Source: Hyphomicrobiales bacterium
GTDB taxonomy: Bacteria; Pseudomonadota; Alphaproteobacteria; Rhizobiales; Beijerinckiaceae
NCBI GenBank assembly: GCA_028290285.1
Contig: JAQGKD010000113.1
Span: 1 to 64,000, forward strand
Reading direction: 5' to 3'
DNA: 64,000 nt
The translations under genes were made by a program, and so were the position numbers. Positions 52,364-61,245 of this stretch are shown here, one piece after another; the first letter of the stretch is position 1; each line of letters starts with the position of its first letter. The notes beneath the pieces are model-generated. The model had not been told where the DNA came from, did no database searches, and saw only the letters and a program-made list of their open reading frames with translations.

Positions 52364-52893
52364 TTTGCCTCCGGGCGTCCGCCGATCAGAATTGCCACAG
52401 GCCGCGACGCACGCCAGGCGTCGTCGACGAGCGAAGAGATCTGCGCCGCATCTTCATCCGTCTCGATGCAGGCGTGCCTGATGCCGAGCGTGTCGAGCAT
52501 GGGCTCGACGATGCGCAGGCCGAATTTCCGGGATTCGGTCGGGCGGACGCCGGGTTCCTTCCCGAGCATGCCGATCATGAAACAGATCGGCAACTGCTGC
52601 TCGCAGGCTATGCCGCGAATGGCGTTGATCGCATAAAGGAAGCCCGTGAACTGGACCAGAATCATCGACCGGATATTTCCATAGGTCAGGCCGGCCGCGA
52701 TCCCGAAGCACTCGTCTTCCTTGCACACCCTGATGAGGTTCAGATCGGGGTCCTGCGAGATGGGGCGCAGCAGGCCTGCGGACGTATGCAGGTCGGGGAC
52801 CGACAGGACGTGGCGTATCCCAGCCTTCTTGATCTGCCCGATGACGCTCGAGCCGCGCAGCGGCGACGAGCTTTCCGCACCCGGTGCGCTCAT
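52360..52893 (-). CDS. ThDP-dependent decarboxylase, alpha (pyrimidine-binding) subunit
   Basis: This 177-residue protein is the N-terminal half of a split ThDP enzyme, like ComD. CKEDECFGIAAGLTYG carries the conserved Glu that activates ThDP, and FMIGMLGKEPGVRP is typical of the sulfopyruvate/phosphonopyruvate decarboxylase group. It overlaps the beta gene by four bases. Both halves are near normal length, so the split is the family's usual two-gene form and not a broken gene. Confidence 0.88.
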   Translation of the reverse strand: MSAPGAESSSPLRGSSVIGQIKKAGIRHVLSVPDLHTSAGLLRPISQDPDLNLIRVCKEDECFGIAAGLTYGNIRSMILVQFTGFLYAINAIRGIACEQQLPICFMIGMLGKEPGVRPTESRKFGLRIVEPMLDTLGIRHACIETDEDAAQISSLVDDAWRASRPVAILIGGRPEAK

Positions 52894-53059
52894 GTGTTTC
52901 TCCTCCCGGTCGATTCAGGGTTCTGGCGAACCTCTCGCAGGCATGATGCGCGCGCCTCTAAAGCCGCACCAGTTATTTTACGGCGTTACCGCCTCGTCCC
53001 AGGCAAAGCCGACGGGACGAGGCGATAGACGTTCGAGAGACGGATAGGCCCGGACCCTC

Positions 53060-53782
53060 TCAGCTCCGGTCGGAGAGCCGGCTCAGATGCCGGGCCGCTT
53101 CATCGACCGAAATAACATCCGCATATTTCTGGTGCAGGTCGAAAAGGTTGAGCGCGTGCGTGGCCTCATGACGGTCGAAGACCCCTTCTTCCACGACCTG
53201 GACACGATAGCGGTGCGACGCCGCGTCGACGACGGATGCGCGCACGCAACCGCTCGTCGCCTCGCCGCAGACGATCAGCGTGTCGATCCCGTGCAGCGTC
53301 AGATGGCCGGCAAGGGGCGTACCCCAGAAGGCGCTGGGTGCGGTCTTCTTCAGCACGACCTCGCCCGACAAGGGTTTGACCTCGTCTATAATCTCCGGCG
53401 AACGCCGCTTGCGATCCAGAGCTGCCTCGTCCGTGGCGCCTGCGCCTCGCCCGCCACTTGCGCGATGCGCCGCATCGAACCAGCCGAGCATGCCCGAGTC
53501 GGCGAGAATGGTGATGTGGACGATCGGAATCCGGGCTTTGCGCGAGGCTTCCAGGATGCGCTGAATGTGCGGCAGCGCATTCCACCCCGCCATGCCGCAA
53601 CTCGAAGGCCAGGTCTCGATCGCGTCGAGCAAGGGCTCGGGCTTGTCGCCGAAGACAGCACGATAGAGATCCACGAGCAGCAGCGCCGGCCTGCTCCCGA
53701 AGCCTACCCTCTTGTCCGGCGAGCGCGCCAGATGGTCCTTGTCCGATTGCGTGAGGTAGGAATCCCAAATCCGAGCGCTCAT
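53060..53782 (-). CDS. Cysteine hydrolase of the isochorismatase superfamily (amidase)
   Basis: The 240-residue product starts at ATG 53782. The Asp-Lys-Cys triad is present: Asp38 in LLLVDLYRAVFG, Lys145/146 in VVLKKTAPSAF and Cys179 in CGEATSGCVRAS. This last motif is characteristic of N-carbamoylsarcosine amidase and maleamate amidohydrolase (NicF) relatives. It probably hydrolyses an amide to an acid and ammonia. It is the first gene of the leftward unit (53782 to 49881). The NicF comparison is inference from motif and context. Confidence 0.9.
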   Translation of the reverse strand: MSARIWDSYLTQSDKDHLARSPDKRVGFGSRPALLLVDLYRAVFGDKPEPLLDAIETWPSSCGMAGWNALPHIQRILEASRKARIPIVHITILADSGMLGWFDAAHRASGGRGAGATDEAALDRKRRSPEIIDEVKPLSGEVVLKKTAPSAFWGTPLAGHLTLHGIDTLIVCGEATSGCVRASVVDAASHRYRVQVVEEGVFDRHEATHALNLFDLHQKYADVISVDEAARHLSRLSDRS

Positions 53783-53942
53783 GCAAATTTGCCTTTTCCC
53801 GTCCGTGCCGCAGTGCACGCATCATCACGGATCCGGCCTTGAGTTGAAAGGATCGATTGACGTGTCAGACGCGGAGAAAAAAGGCACTCTTGAAAGATGG
53901 GTATCGCATGAGCTCGAAAGCGGTCAGGACCGCGAAGCCGTG

Positions 53943-55778
53943 TCAAAAGCGCCAGATCAAGGGGACGAAGAACACCGACACGACGAAGAACCAGATCAGC
54001 AGCGGCAAGCCGAGCTTCCAGTAGTCGCCAAAAACATAGCCTCCCGGCCCCATCACCATCAGGTTGGTCGGGGTTGCGATCGGCGTCAGGAAGGCGCCGG
54101 CCGCGGCCACCGCGGTGCTCATCAACACAGGACGCGGCGAAATGCCCATGCTGGCCGCGGCTGCTACCCCGATCGGGATGACGATAAGCGCCGTCGCCGT
54201 ATTGCTGATGAGCTGCCCCATGATGGAAGTCAGTACGAACAGACCTGCGAGCAGAGCGAGCGGACCGGCTTCCCCAACCGTTTGGACGAGACGCTCGGCC
54301 AGCATTTGTGCCGCTCCCGTCTCCACCATGGCCGTCGACAGCGGCATCATGGCACCGACCAGGAGCACCGTGGTCCAGCCGATGGCGCGATAGGATTGTT
54401 CGACGGTCATGATGCCCGACAGGATCATGGCCCCGGCTGCAAGCAGGCCTGCGACCGCCGGGGGAACAATTCCTGTCGCAAGCAGCAGAACCATCGCGAC
54501 GAGAATGAGGACCGCCTGGCGCGCGCCGGGCCCCATGGGCACGGCCTGGCGCCGCACCAGTTCGGGCGAGCTGACAACGAGGACGTCCGGATCGTCGAGG
54601 TGAAGGTCGAGGGCTTTCCACGTTCCCTGCAGCAACATGCTGTCGCCCGCCTGCAGCACGATGCCACCCGCATCCTTCCCAGGGTTCCGGGCCGTGATCT
54701 CCGCCCCCGCCCGCTGTACGGCCAGGACGATCAGGTCGCCGCTATCGGTGACCATGCCCTGGAAAACGGATTGCCCGATCAGGCCGGAGCGCGGCGGGAT
54801 GACCACTTCGGCAAGGCCGGAACGCCGGTTGAACAAGGTATCCTCGCCCTTGCCCGCGGCAGCGTCCTCGCGGAAGGCCAGATGCTTCTCAGCGGCGAAG
54901 GTCGCCGCCGTTTCGGCATCGCCGCGCAACAGGAAATGGTCGCCTTCGGCCACGGATGTCCGGCGCAGCGGCCCGGCGGTTTCGCCTTCCTGGATGGCGA
55001 CGAGTTGCAGCCCGGGATATTTGGAAAGATCGACCGAGTCCGCGAGTGCCCCGACATAGGGCGAATTCGCACGGACGCGGAGCTGGTAGATTCCGGCGGC
55101 AAGGCCGTATTGCTCGACGAGCGTCTTGGCATGGCGGCTGAAATCGGCTGGCATGGTCGCGCCGTTTCGTTGCGGCAGGAGACGCTGTCCGAAGAGCACG
55201 ATGATCGCCATCGAGCCTGCCAGTAGCGGAACGCCGACAAGCGCGAACTCGAAGAAGCCGAAGCCGCCTGCGCCCGCATCGTCTCCGGCCTCCGAAACCA
55301 GCACGTTCACCGGCGTCCCGGTCAACGCGAGCATGGAGCCCGCATGCGCAGCAAAGACCAGCGGCATCAGCAACTGGGATGAATTCCGCTTGAGTCTCAC
55401 CGCGATGACGACCACGACCGGCAGCAGGGCTGCAACCGCGCCACTGATGCTGATCAGGGCGGTCAGCACCGCGACCAGGCTCATCGTCAACACCAGCAGC
55501 CGCGTACGGCTTTCCTCGCCCGCCCCACGGATCAGCAGCTGGCCGGCCCAGGCGGTCACGCCCGTGACTTCAAGCCCCGCGCTGACCACGAACAGCGCCG
55601 CGATGAACACGACCGCGGGATCGCCGAGCCCGGCGAGAGACTGCGGCAGGGTCAGCACGCCGGTCGCCCAGAGCGCCAGGGCTGTCGCCATCGCAACGAC
55701 GACGACCGGCACCTTGTTGGTGACGAACAGGATGACCGCAACGGCGATGATGGCGGCTGTGTAAGCTATCGGGCTCAA
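53943..55778 (-). CDS. SLC13/DASS-type permease with central RCK_C domains
   Basis: The 611-residue protein starts at TTG 55778, 8 bases after AGGAG (55787-55791); GTG 55799 is an alternative. N-terminal membrane helices include GTPVNVLVSEAG and the C-terminal half has ISNTATALIVIPIG and LTPIATPTNLMVMGPGGY, the paired hairpin motifs of SLC13 carriers. Two RCK_C/TrkA_C domains (about 205-400) separate the halves. Such proteins import di- or tricarboxylates, sulfate or similar anions with sodium. It is divergent from araC and carries a candidate AraC site in its promoter. Confidence 0.9.
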   Translation of the reverse strand: MSPIAYTAAIIAVAVILFVTNKVPVVVVAMATALALWATGVLTLPQSLAGLGDPAVVFIAALFVVSAGLEVTGVTAWAGQLLIRGAGEESRTRLLVLTMSLVAVLTALISISGAVAALLPVVVVIAVRLKRNSSQLLMPLVFAAHAGSMLALTGTPVNVLVSEAGDDAGAGGFGFFEFALVGVPLLAGSMAIIVLFGQRLLPQRNGATMPADFSRHAKTLVEQYGLAAGIYQLRVRANSPYVGALADSVDLSKYPGLQLVAIQEGETAGPLRRTSVAEGDHFLLRGDAETAATFAAEKHLAFREDAAAGKGEDTLFNRRSGLAEVVIPPRSGLIGQSVFQGMVTDSGDLIVLAVQRAGAEITARNPGKDAGGIVLQAGDSMLLQGTWKALDLHLDDPDVLVVSSPELVRRQAVPMGPGARQAVLILVAMVLLLATGIVPPAVAGLLAAGAMILSGIMTVEQSYRAIGWTTVLLVGAMMPLSTAMVETGAAQMLAERLVQTVGEAGPLALLAGLFVLTSIMGQLISNTATALIVIPIGVAAAASMGISPRPVLMSTAVAAAGAFLTPIATPTNLMVMGPGGYVFGDYWKLGLPLLIWFFVVSVFFVPLIWRF

Positions 55779-55850
55779 TGGCTCGGCTCCTGGGCCCACG
55801 CCGGGATGGCCGGGGAAGCTTAGTTACCCAGGTGGGGAGAGCATCGGCAC

Positions 55851-55881
55851 AGAATCCCAAAACATGAGCCGCCCGTCCCAA
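55851..55881 (-). promoter_or_regulatory. Candidate AraC operator upstream of the SLC13 gene
   Basis: Read on the minus strand, the site is TTGGGACGGGCGGCTCA, then 5 bases, then TGGGATTCT. It ends 72 bases before the SLC13 start. The same pattern occurs at 56929-56958 before the efflux operon. The two TGGGA half-sites are 21 bases apart, about two helical turns, as expected for tandem AraC-type contacts. Confidence 0.7.
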
Positions 55882-56010
55882 ATCGCCGGAAAGCGCGGGG
55901 TCAGTAAAATTTGAACCGAGCTCGCCGGTGGGTTTGTACAGACCCTAAAAATCTGCAACAGTTTTATAGTCCACAATGTACCTCGCTGACTTCAGAGCAA
56001 GGGGGTTGGT

Positions 56011-56922
56011 ATGTCGGCTCGCTCGAATACTGATCCGGAAGCATTGACAGGAATGCTTCCTTTGCTCGCAGAGACTATCGACACACTTCCGGCAGAGATT
56101 TTCTCGTGGCAGTTCGGCGATAATGTTCTCACGCGGGCGGCCGGCTCCCGCTCCGCGGTGCGACGATGGCGGTGCTGTCCAGGATCTCGCCCGGGCTATT
56201 GGTGCGTGCTGCTCGCGTGCAGCCGATCGGACCGCGGTATTTCCTCGGTTCTCGTGGTCTCGCCAAGCGAAGCCTTGAACATCAGCTCGCTCCTGACGCC
56301 TTTCGACGATCAGGCGGCGGCCTTGGAGATCCTGATGCTGTTTCTTCCGAAAGAGTTCGGCAGAAAGCAACGCGAATTCGAATGGGTGCGCCGCCTCGAC
56401 ACGACAGAGGGGCGTGGGGCCCTGCTCGCGGGCTACATGAAACAGCTCGCACGGCAGCTTCCTCATATCCCGCAAGAACAAGCGCAAAGCCTCGCGGTCG
56501 CCACGCGCACCCTTGTCGATGCATGTCTCAGTCCCGTTGCCGATCAGGCCGGGGCAGCTGAACCTCCATCCGTCTCCGCTCTGGTCGAGAGGGCGCGTCT
56601 CATCGTTCGTGAGAACATGGCGTCGCCGGAGTTCTGCCCGAAACAGCTGGTCCGGCTTCTCGGCATCTCCCGGTCCAAGCTCTACAGGCTTCTGGACAGC
56701 GCTGGCGGCGTCGCCAGTTTCATCAATCGCGAGCGATTGGCAGAAGCCCATCGCCGCCTCGCGACCAGCAGCGATGCCGTGTCCATTCATGTGATCGGCA
56801 GCGGCGTAGGTTTCCCGGACCATTCGAGCTTCAGCCGTGCGTTCCGGCGGGAATTCGGCTCCAGCCCGACGGAGGCGCGGGAGAAAGCCCTCACCAGTTG
56901 CAAGAGCTGTCCCAGCCATTGA
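56011..56922 (+). CDS. AraC-family transcriptional regulator
   Basis: The 303-residue regulator has a C-terminal double helix-turn-helix (about 195-290): SPEFCPKQLVRLLGISRSKLYRLL, then RLAEAHRRLATSS and IGSGVGFPDHSSFSRAFRREFG, with SPTEAREK at the end. The N-terminal domain is of the type found beside catabolic and efflux genes and is rich in unusual residues at 45-75 (RRWRCCPGSRPGYWCVLL). It sits between a divergent SLC13 gene and the RND operon, and a matched operator-like site stands before each. Confidence 0.92.
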   Translation: MSARSNTDPEALTGMLPLLAETIDTLPAEIFSWQFGDNVLTRAAGSRSAVRRWRCCPGSRPGYWCVLLACSRSDRGISSVLVVSPSEALNISSLLTPFDDQAAALEILMLFLPKEFGRKQREFEWVRRLDTTEGRGALLAGYMKQLARQLPHIPQEQAQSLAVATRTLVDACLSPVADQAGAAEPPSVSALVERARLIVRENMASPEFCPKQLVRLLGISRSKLYRLLDSAGGVASFINRERLAEAHRRLATSSDAVSIHVIGSGVGFPDHSSFSRAFRREFGSSPTEAREKALTSCKSCPSH

Positions 56923-56928
56923 TGCAAA

Positions 56929-56958
56929 TTGGGACGAGCGGCCCAAACATGGGATTCT
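56929..56958 (+). promoter_or_regulatory. Candidate AraC operator upstream of the RND operon
   Basis: The site reads TTGGGACGAGCGGCCCA, then 4 bases, then TGGGATTCT, and lies 6 bases after the araC stop and 97 bases before the adaptor start at 57056. It matches the inverted copy at 55851-55881 at nearly every position outside the spacer. TGGGA half-sites are 20 bases apart. Confidence 0.7.
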
Positions 56959-57055
56959 GAGCTCATCCGAATGTCTCGAACTGTTGCTAGCGTTCAGTCG
57001 TGGCCACCCGAAAGATCGGCGAGACGACCCTCGCCGCGTGCACGAGGTTACCCTC

Positions 57056-58165
57056 ATGATGCGTCGGATCGGCAAGGTGATCCCACAATGCGCGATGTCC
57101 ACCGCGACGCTCGCCGTCATCATGCTTGCTTGCGCGGCGTGTAATCGCCAGGCCGACAAAGCGCCACCGATCCCCCGCGTGGTTCGCACGTTCACCGTCG
57201 AACCGCCTCAACGGGCGGAAGACACCAGCTTTACCGGGCATATCGAGGCGCCGGATCAGGTTTCCCTGTCCTTTCGCATCGGCGGCCGGCTGTCGCAGCG
57301 AAGCGTCGGCGTCGGCGCCGTGGTTGGCGACGGCGACATTGTCGCCCGGCTCGATCCGGAGAATGAGCTCAACAATCTGCGCTCCGCACGGGCCGCGCTG
57401 ATCTCCGCGCAAGGGGTGCTGCGGAAGATGCAGAACCAGCACCAGCGGCAGAGCCACTTGTTCGAACGCGGCGTCACGACCCGAGCCGATTTCGAGGCTG
57501 CCGAACAGGCCCATACCGCTGCGCAGGCACAGGTTGAGGCTGCGCAGGCGCGCGTCAGGACAGCCGAAGAAATAGTCAGCTTCACCACGCTCAAGGCGGA
57601 CGCACCGGGCGTTGTCATCCGCATCGGCGCCGAACCAGCGGAGGTCGTGGCTGCCGGCAGCATGATCGTGCAACTGGCCCGGCGCGAGGGCCGCGACGCC
57701 GTGTTCGAGGTGCCAGCGGACGCCCTCCGTGTGGTTCCTGCGGACGCGACGGTTCATGTCGCCCTTGCCGGGGACCCCGCCGTGATTGTTCGCGGCCGTG
57801 TCCGCGAAGTCGCTCCGCAGCCCGATCCGATCACGCGGACCTTTCGTGTCAGGGTCGGTCTTTCCGATCCACCCGCATCGTTCCGGCTTGGCGCCACTGT
57901 TTCCGGCACCATCAAAGGCCGCGAAATCTCAGGGGTGAGAGTTCCCGCCGCTGCGCTGACCCGGCAGGGGCCGGACACCGGCGTCTGGATCGTCGATCCG
58001 GCGACGCAAACCGTGTCCCTGCGCAAGCTCGACGTGCTCTCGAGCGATCCCGCAACGGCGCTGGTCGGACACGGGCTCGCGCTTGGCGACATCGTCGCGG
58101 CGGCGGGCGCAAACCTCCTGAAGGAAGGGCAGATCGTGCGACTGGCCGGGGTTGAAACGCGATGA
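57056..58165 (+). CDS. RND periplasmic adaptor (HlyD/MFP), first of two
   Basis: The 369-residue lipoprotein starts at ATG 57056 (or 57059). The lipobox region LACAACN at about 23-29 predicts lipid anchoring to the inner membrane. Barrel and lipoyl domains are at FTGHIEAPDQVSLSFRIGGRL and GDIVARLDP; the alpha-hairpin (about 95-160) is rich in Ala and Gln. It bridges the RND pump to an outer-membrane channel, which is not encoded here. It overlaps the pump gene by ATGA. Confidence 0.93.
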   Translation: MMRRIGKVIPQCAMSTATLAVIMLACAACNRQADKAPPIPRVVRTFTVEPPQRAEDTSFTGHIEAPDQVSLSFRIGGRLSQRSVGVGAVVGDGDIVARLDPENELNNLRSARAALISAQGVLRKMQNQHQRQSHLFERGVTTRADFEAAEQAHTAAQAQVEAAQARVRTAEEIVSFTTLKADAPGVVIRIGAEPAEVVAAGSMIVQLARREGRDAVFEVPADALRVVPADATVHVALAGDPAVIVRGRVREVAPQPDPITRTFRVRVGLSDPPASFRLGATVSGTIKGREISGVRVPAAALTRQGPDTGVWIVDPATQTVSLRKLDVLSSDPATALVGHGLALGDIVAAAGANLLKEGQIVRLAGVETR

Positions 58166-61100
58166 GGTTGAACCTTTCGGAATGGTCGCTGAAGAACCGC
58201 TCGGTCGTGATCTATCTCATGATCGTGTCGGTCGCAGCCGGACTCCTCGCCTATTACCGGCTCGGCCGGAACGAGGATCCGGCCTTCGTGATCAAGACCA
58301 TGGTCGTCTCCGCCGCATGGCCCGGCGCGACAATGGAAGACACGTTGAAGCAGGTGACCGAGCGGCTCGAACGCCAGCTCGAGGAAACGCCCGGCCTCGA
58401 CCATGTGCGCAGCTATACGACACCCGGCGTGACGACGATCTTCGTCGCTCTGAAGCAATCGGTCCCCGGGCGCGTGGTGCAGGATACCTGGTACAGGGTC
58501 CGCAATCTCGTCGCCGACATGCGCCACACGCTGCCCGCCGGTGCCGTCGGCCCCCTCTTCAACGACCGGTTCGGCGACACGTTCGGGATCATCTATGGAT
58601 TCACCAAGGACGGTTTCACCGGGCGGGAGCTGCGCGACCATGTCGAGGCGGCGCGCTCGAGGCTGCTGCTCGTCCCTGACGTCTCGAAGATCGAGATTCT
58701 GGGGGCGCAGGACGAGCGGATCTTCATCGAGTTCTCCATTCGGGAACTCGCAAACCTGGGCATCGACCGTAGCGCCCTGCTGGCAGCGCTCCAGAACCAG
58801 AACGTGGTGCAGCCGGCGGGTATCATCCAGACGCAGGACGAGACATTCTCCCTGCGCATCTCCGGCGCCTTCGCATCGGAAGCCGACATCCGGAATGTGA
58901 ACTTTCCGGTGGGCGACCGGATGGTCCGCCTCGCCGACATCGCCAACGTGCGGCGCGGCCCGGCAGATCCGCCGCAGCCGATGTTCCGCGTCAACGGCCA
59001 GGAGGCCATAGGTCTCGGCATCGCGATGCGCGAGGGCGGCGACATCCTGGCGCTTGGCAGGAATATCGACAAGGCGATGACCGAGGTCACCGCGAATCTT
59101 CCGCTTGGCATCGAGCCGCATCTGGTCGCCGACCAGGCGGTGACGGTCCATGAAGCCATTGACGATTTCATGGGCTCGCTGTGGCAGTCTATTGCGATCA
59201 TTCTCGCGGTGAGCTTCATCAGTCTGGGCGTGCGTCCGGGGCTGGTCGTCGCGCTTTCGATTCCGCTGACACTCGCCATCGTCTTCGCGTGCATGGATAT
59301 CGCTCGCATCGACATGCAGCGCATTTCGCTCGGCGCCCTGATCATCGCACTCGCACTGCTCGTCGACGATGCGATGACGACGACTGACGCCATGGTCACG
59401 CGTCTGGCGGCAGGCGAGGAGAAGACAAAGGCGGCCACGTTTGCGTTCGAGAGATACGCCGGAGCGATGCTCGCCGGGACTTTCGTGACGATCGCAGGCT
59501 TCGTGCCGATCGGCTTCGCCGCGAGTTCTGCGGGCGAATACACCTTCTCGCTTTTCGCAGTCGTCAGCATCGCACTCGTCGTCTCGTGGTTCGTGGCCCT
59601 GGTCTTCGCGCCGGTGCTCGGGGTAGCGATGCTGCGTCCGCCACAGCGGACGGCAGGGAATGCCCCGGGGCGCATAGAGCGCACGTTCAGACAGCTCCTC
59701 ACCGGCGCGATCCGAAGGCGCTGGCTGACGATCGGGCTTACGCTCGGCCTGTTCGCAGCCTCCATCCTCGCGCTGCCGCTGGTGCCTCGGCAATTCTTCC
59801 CGGCCTCCGACCGCCCGGAGTTGCTGGTCGACCTGACGCTGCCGCAGAACGCGTCGATCTATGCGAGCGAGTCGCTGGCGACGCGTTTCGATGCGGCCTT
59901 GAAAGGCGACAGCGATATCGAGCGCTGGAGCACCTATGTGGGGCGCGGCGCCATTCGATTCTACTTGCCCCTGAATGCGCAGCTTCCGAACGACTTCTTC
60001 AGCCAGGCGGTGATCGTCGCCAAGGACGTGGCTGCGCGCGAGCGGCTGCAGAAGAAGTTGGAAACGCTTCTGGCAGAGGAGTTTCCCAACGTCGTCGGGC
60101 GCGTCTACCCGCTCGAACTCGGCCCGCCGGTCGGCTGGCCGGTCCAATATCGCGTCAGCGGGCCTGATATCGCGGAGGTCCGCTCTATCGCCATGAAGCT
60201 GGCTCAGGTCGTCTCCGCCAATCCGAGGACCGAGCAGGTCAACTTCGACTGGGTAGAGCCTGCGCGCGAGTTGCGGCTTCACGTCGATCAGGATGAGGCA
60301 CGCCGCCTCGGACTGAGCTCGCAGGCGCTCGCGGGCATTCTCGCAGCCGTCGTGTCGGGAACAGTCGTGACGCAGGTGCGCGACGACATATATCTCGTCA
60401 ACGTCGTTGTCCGCGCGCAGGGTGCCGACCGTGTTTCGCTCGACACATTGCGCACGATGCAGGTTGCACTGCCCGGCGGCCGTTCGGTGCCGCTGTCGCA
60501 ATTCGTGAGCTTCAGCTACGATCTCGACGCGCCCTTGATCTGGCGCAGGGACCGCGTGCCCACTCTCACGGTCGCTGCCGACGTGAAGCCGGGCACCCTG
60601 CCCGAGACTGTCGTTTCCGCCTTGGCCACCGGCATCGAGGCGCTGAGGAAAACCCTTCCGCCGCCCTATGCGATCGCGGTCGGCGGCACGGTCGAGGAGA
60701 GCGCGAAATCGCAGGCTTCCGTCATGGCCGTCGTGCCGGTCATGCTGCTGATCATGTTCACGGTCCTGATGGCGCAGTTGCGCAGCTTCAAGCTGTTCGC
60801 CCTCGTGATCAGCATCGCGCCGCTGGGAATGATCGGCGTCGTCGGCGCGCTACTTCTCTCCGGCAAGCCGCTGGGGTTCGTGGCGTTGCTCGGCATACTC
60901 GCCCTGATCGGCATCATCACGAAAAATGCTGTGATCCTGATTGGCCAGATCGAGGCGGAGCGGGAGGTGGGCAAGAGCATCGCGGCAGCCGCTCTCGATG
61001 CCAGCTCGACCCGCTTCCGGCCGATCATGCTGACGGCGATTTCTACGGTGCTGGGCATGATACCCATCGCCCCGACCGTGTTCTGGGGCCCCATGGCCTT

Positions 61101-61245
61101 CGCCATCATGGGCGGTCTCATGGTGGCGACCGTTCTCACGCTGATCCTGCTGCCCGTGCTCTACGTTGCCGTGTTCGACGGCAAGACGCCAGCGATGGAA
61201 CGGATCGAGGGTCGGACAGCCGAAACCGAGGGAGTGGCCGCATGA
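58162..61245 (+). CDS. RND efflux pump, AcrB/TriC-type inner-membrane subunit
   Basis: This 1027-residue proton-driven exporter of the hydrophobe/amphiphile family has twelve membrane helices in two repeats. ALALLVDDAMTTTDAM carries the paired Asp of the proton relay in TM4, and GIITKNAVILIGQIEAE has the partner Lys in TM10. The porter domain contains RNEDPAFVIKTMVVSAAWPGA near the N terminus. It is flanked on both sides by adaptor genes with ATGA overlaps. Drug, solvent or lipid export cannot be told apart from sequence alone. Confidence 0.95.
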   Translation: MRLNLSEWSLKNRSVVIYLMIVSVAAGLLAYYRLGRNEDPAFVIKTMVVSAAWPGATMEDTLKQVTERLERQLEETPGLDHVRSYTTPGVTTIFVALKQSVPGRVVQDTWYRVRNLVADMRHTLPAGAVGPLFNDRFGDTFGIIYGFTKDGFTGRELRDHVEAARSRLLLVPDVSKIEILGAQDERIFIEFSIRELANLGIDRSALLAALQNQNVVQPAGIIQTQDETFSLRISGAFASEADIRNVNFPVGDRMVRLADIANVRRGPADPPQPMFRVNGQEAIGLGIAMREGGDILALGRNIDKAMTEVTANLPLGIEPHLVADQAVTVHEAIDDFMGSLWQSIAIILAVSFISLGVRPGLVVALSIPLTLAIVFACMDIARIDMQRISLGALIIALALLVDDAMTTTDAMVTRLAAGEEKTKAATFAFERYAGAMLAGTFVTIAGFVPIGFAASSAGEYTFSLFAVVSIALVVSWFVALVFAPVLGVAMLRPPQRTAGNAPGRIERTFRQLLTGAIRRRWLTIGLTLGLFAASILALPLVPRQFFPASDRPELLVDLTLPQNASIYASESLATRFDAALKGDSDIERWSTYVGRGAIRFYLPLNAQLPNDFFSQAVIVAKDVAARERLQKKLETLLAEEFPNVVGRVYPLELGPPVGWPVQYRVSGPDIAEVRSIAMKLAQVVSANPRTEQVNFDWVEPARELRLHVDQDEARRLGLSSQALAGILAAVVSGTVVTQVRDDIYLVNVVVRAQGADRVSLDTLRTMQVALPGGRSVPLSQFVSFSYDLDAPLIWRRDRVPTLTVAADVKPGTLPETVVSALATGIEALRKTLPPPYAIAVGGTVEESAKSQASVMAVVPVMLLIMFTVLMAQLRSFKLFALVISIAPLGMIGVVGALLLSGKPLGFVALLGILALIGIITKNAVILIGQIEAEREVGKSIAAAALDASSTRFRPIMLTAISTVLGMIPIAPTVFWGPMAFAIMGGLMVATVLTLILLPVLYVAVFDGKTPAMERIEGRTAETEGVAA

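Noticed and set aside
56140-56240. Frameshift in the N-terminal half of the AraC regulator
   Set aside because: Residues 45-75 look odd, but the frame is open throughout and segments on both sides fit the family, so an intact gene is simpler.
57754-60501. A 915-codon open frame antisense to the RND pump
   Set aside because: It is rich in Arg, His and Asp with no recognisable domain, and it lies opposite an intact, strongly conserved RND gene. Long antisense frames are expected in GC-rich coding DNA.
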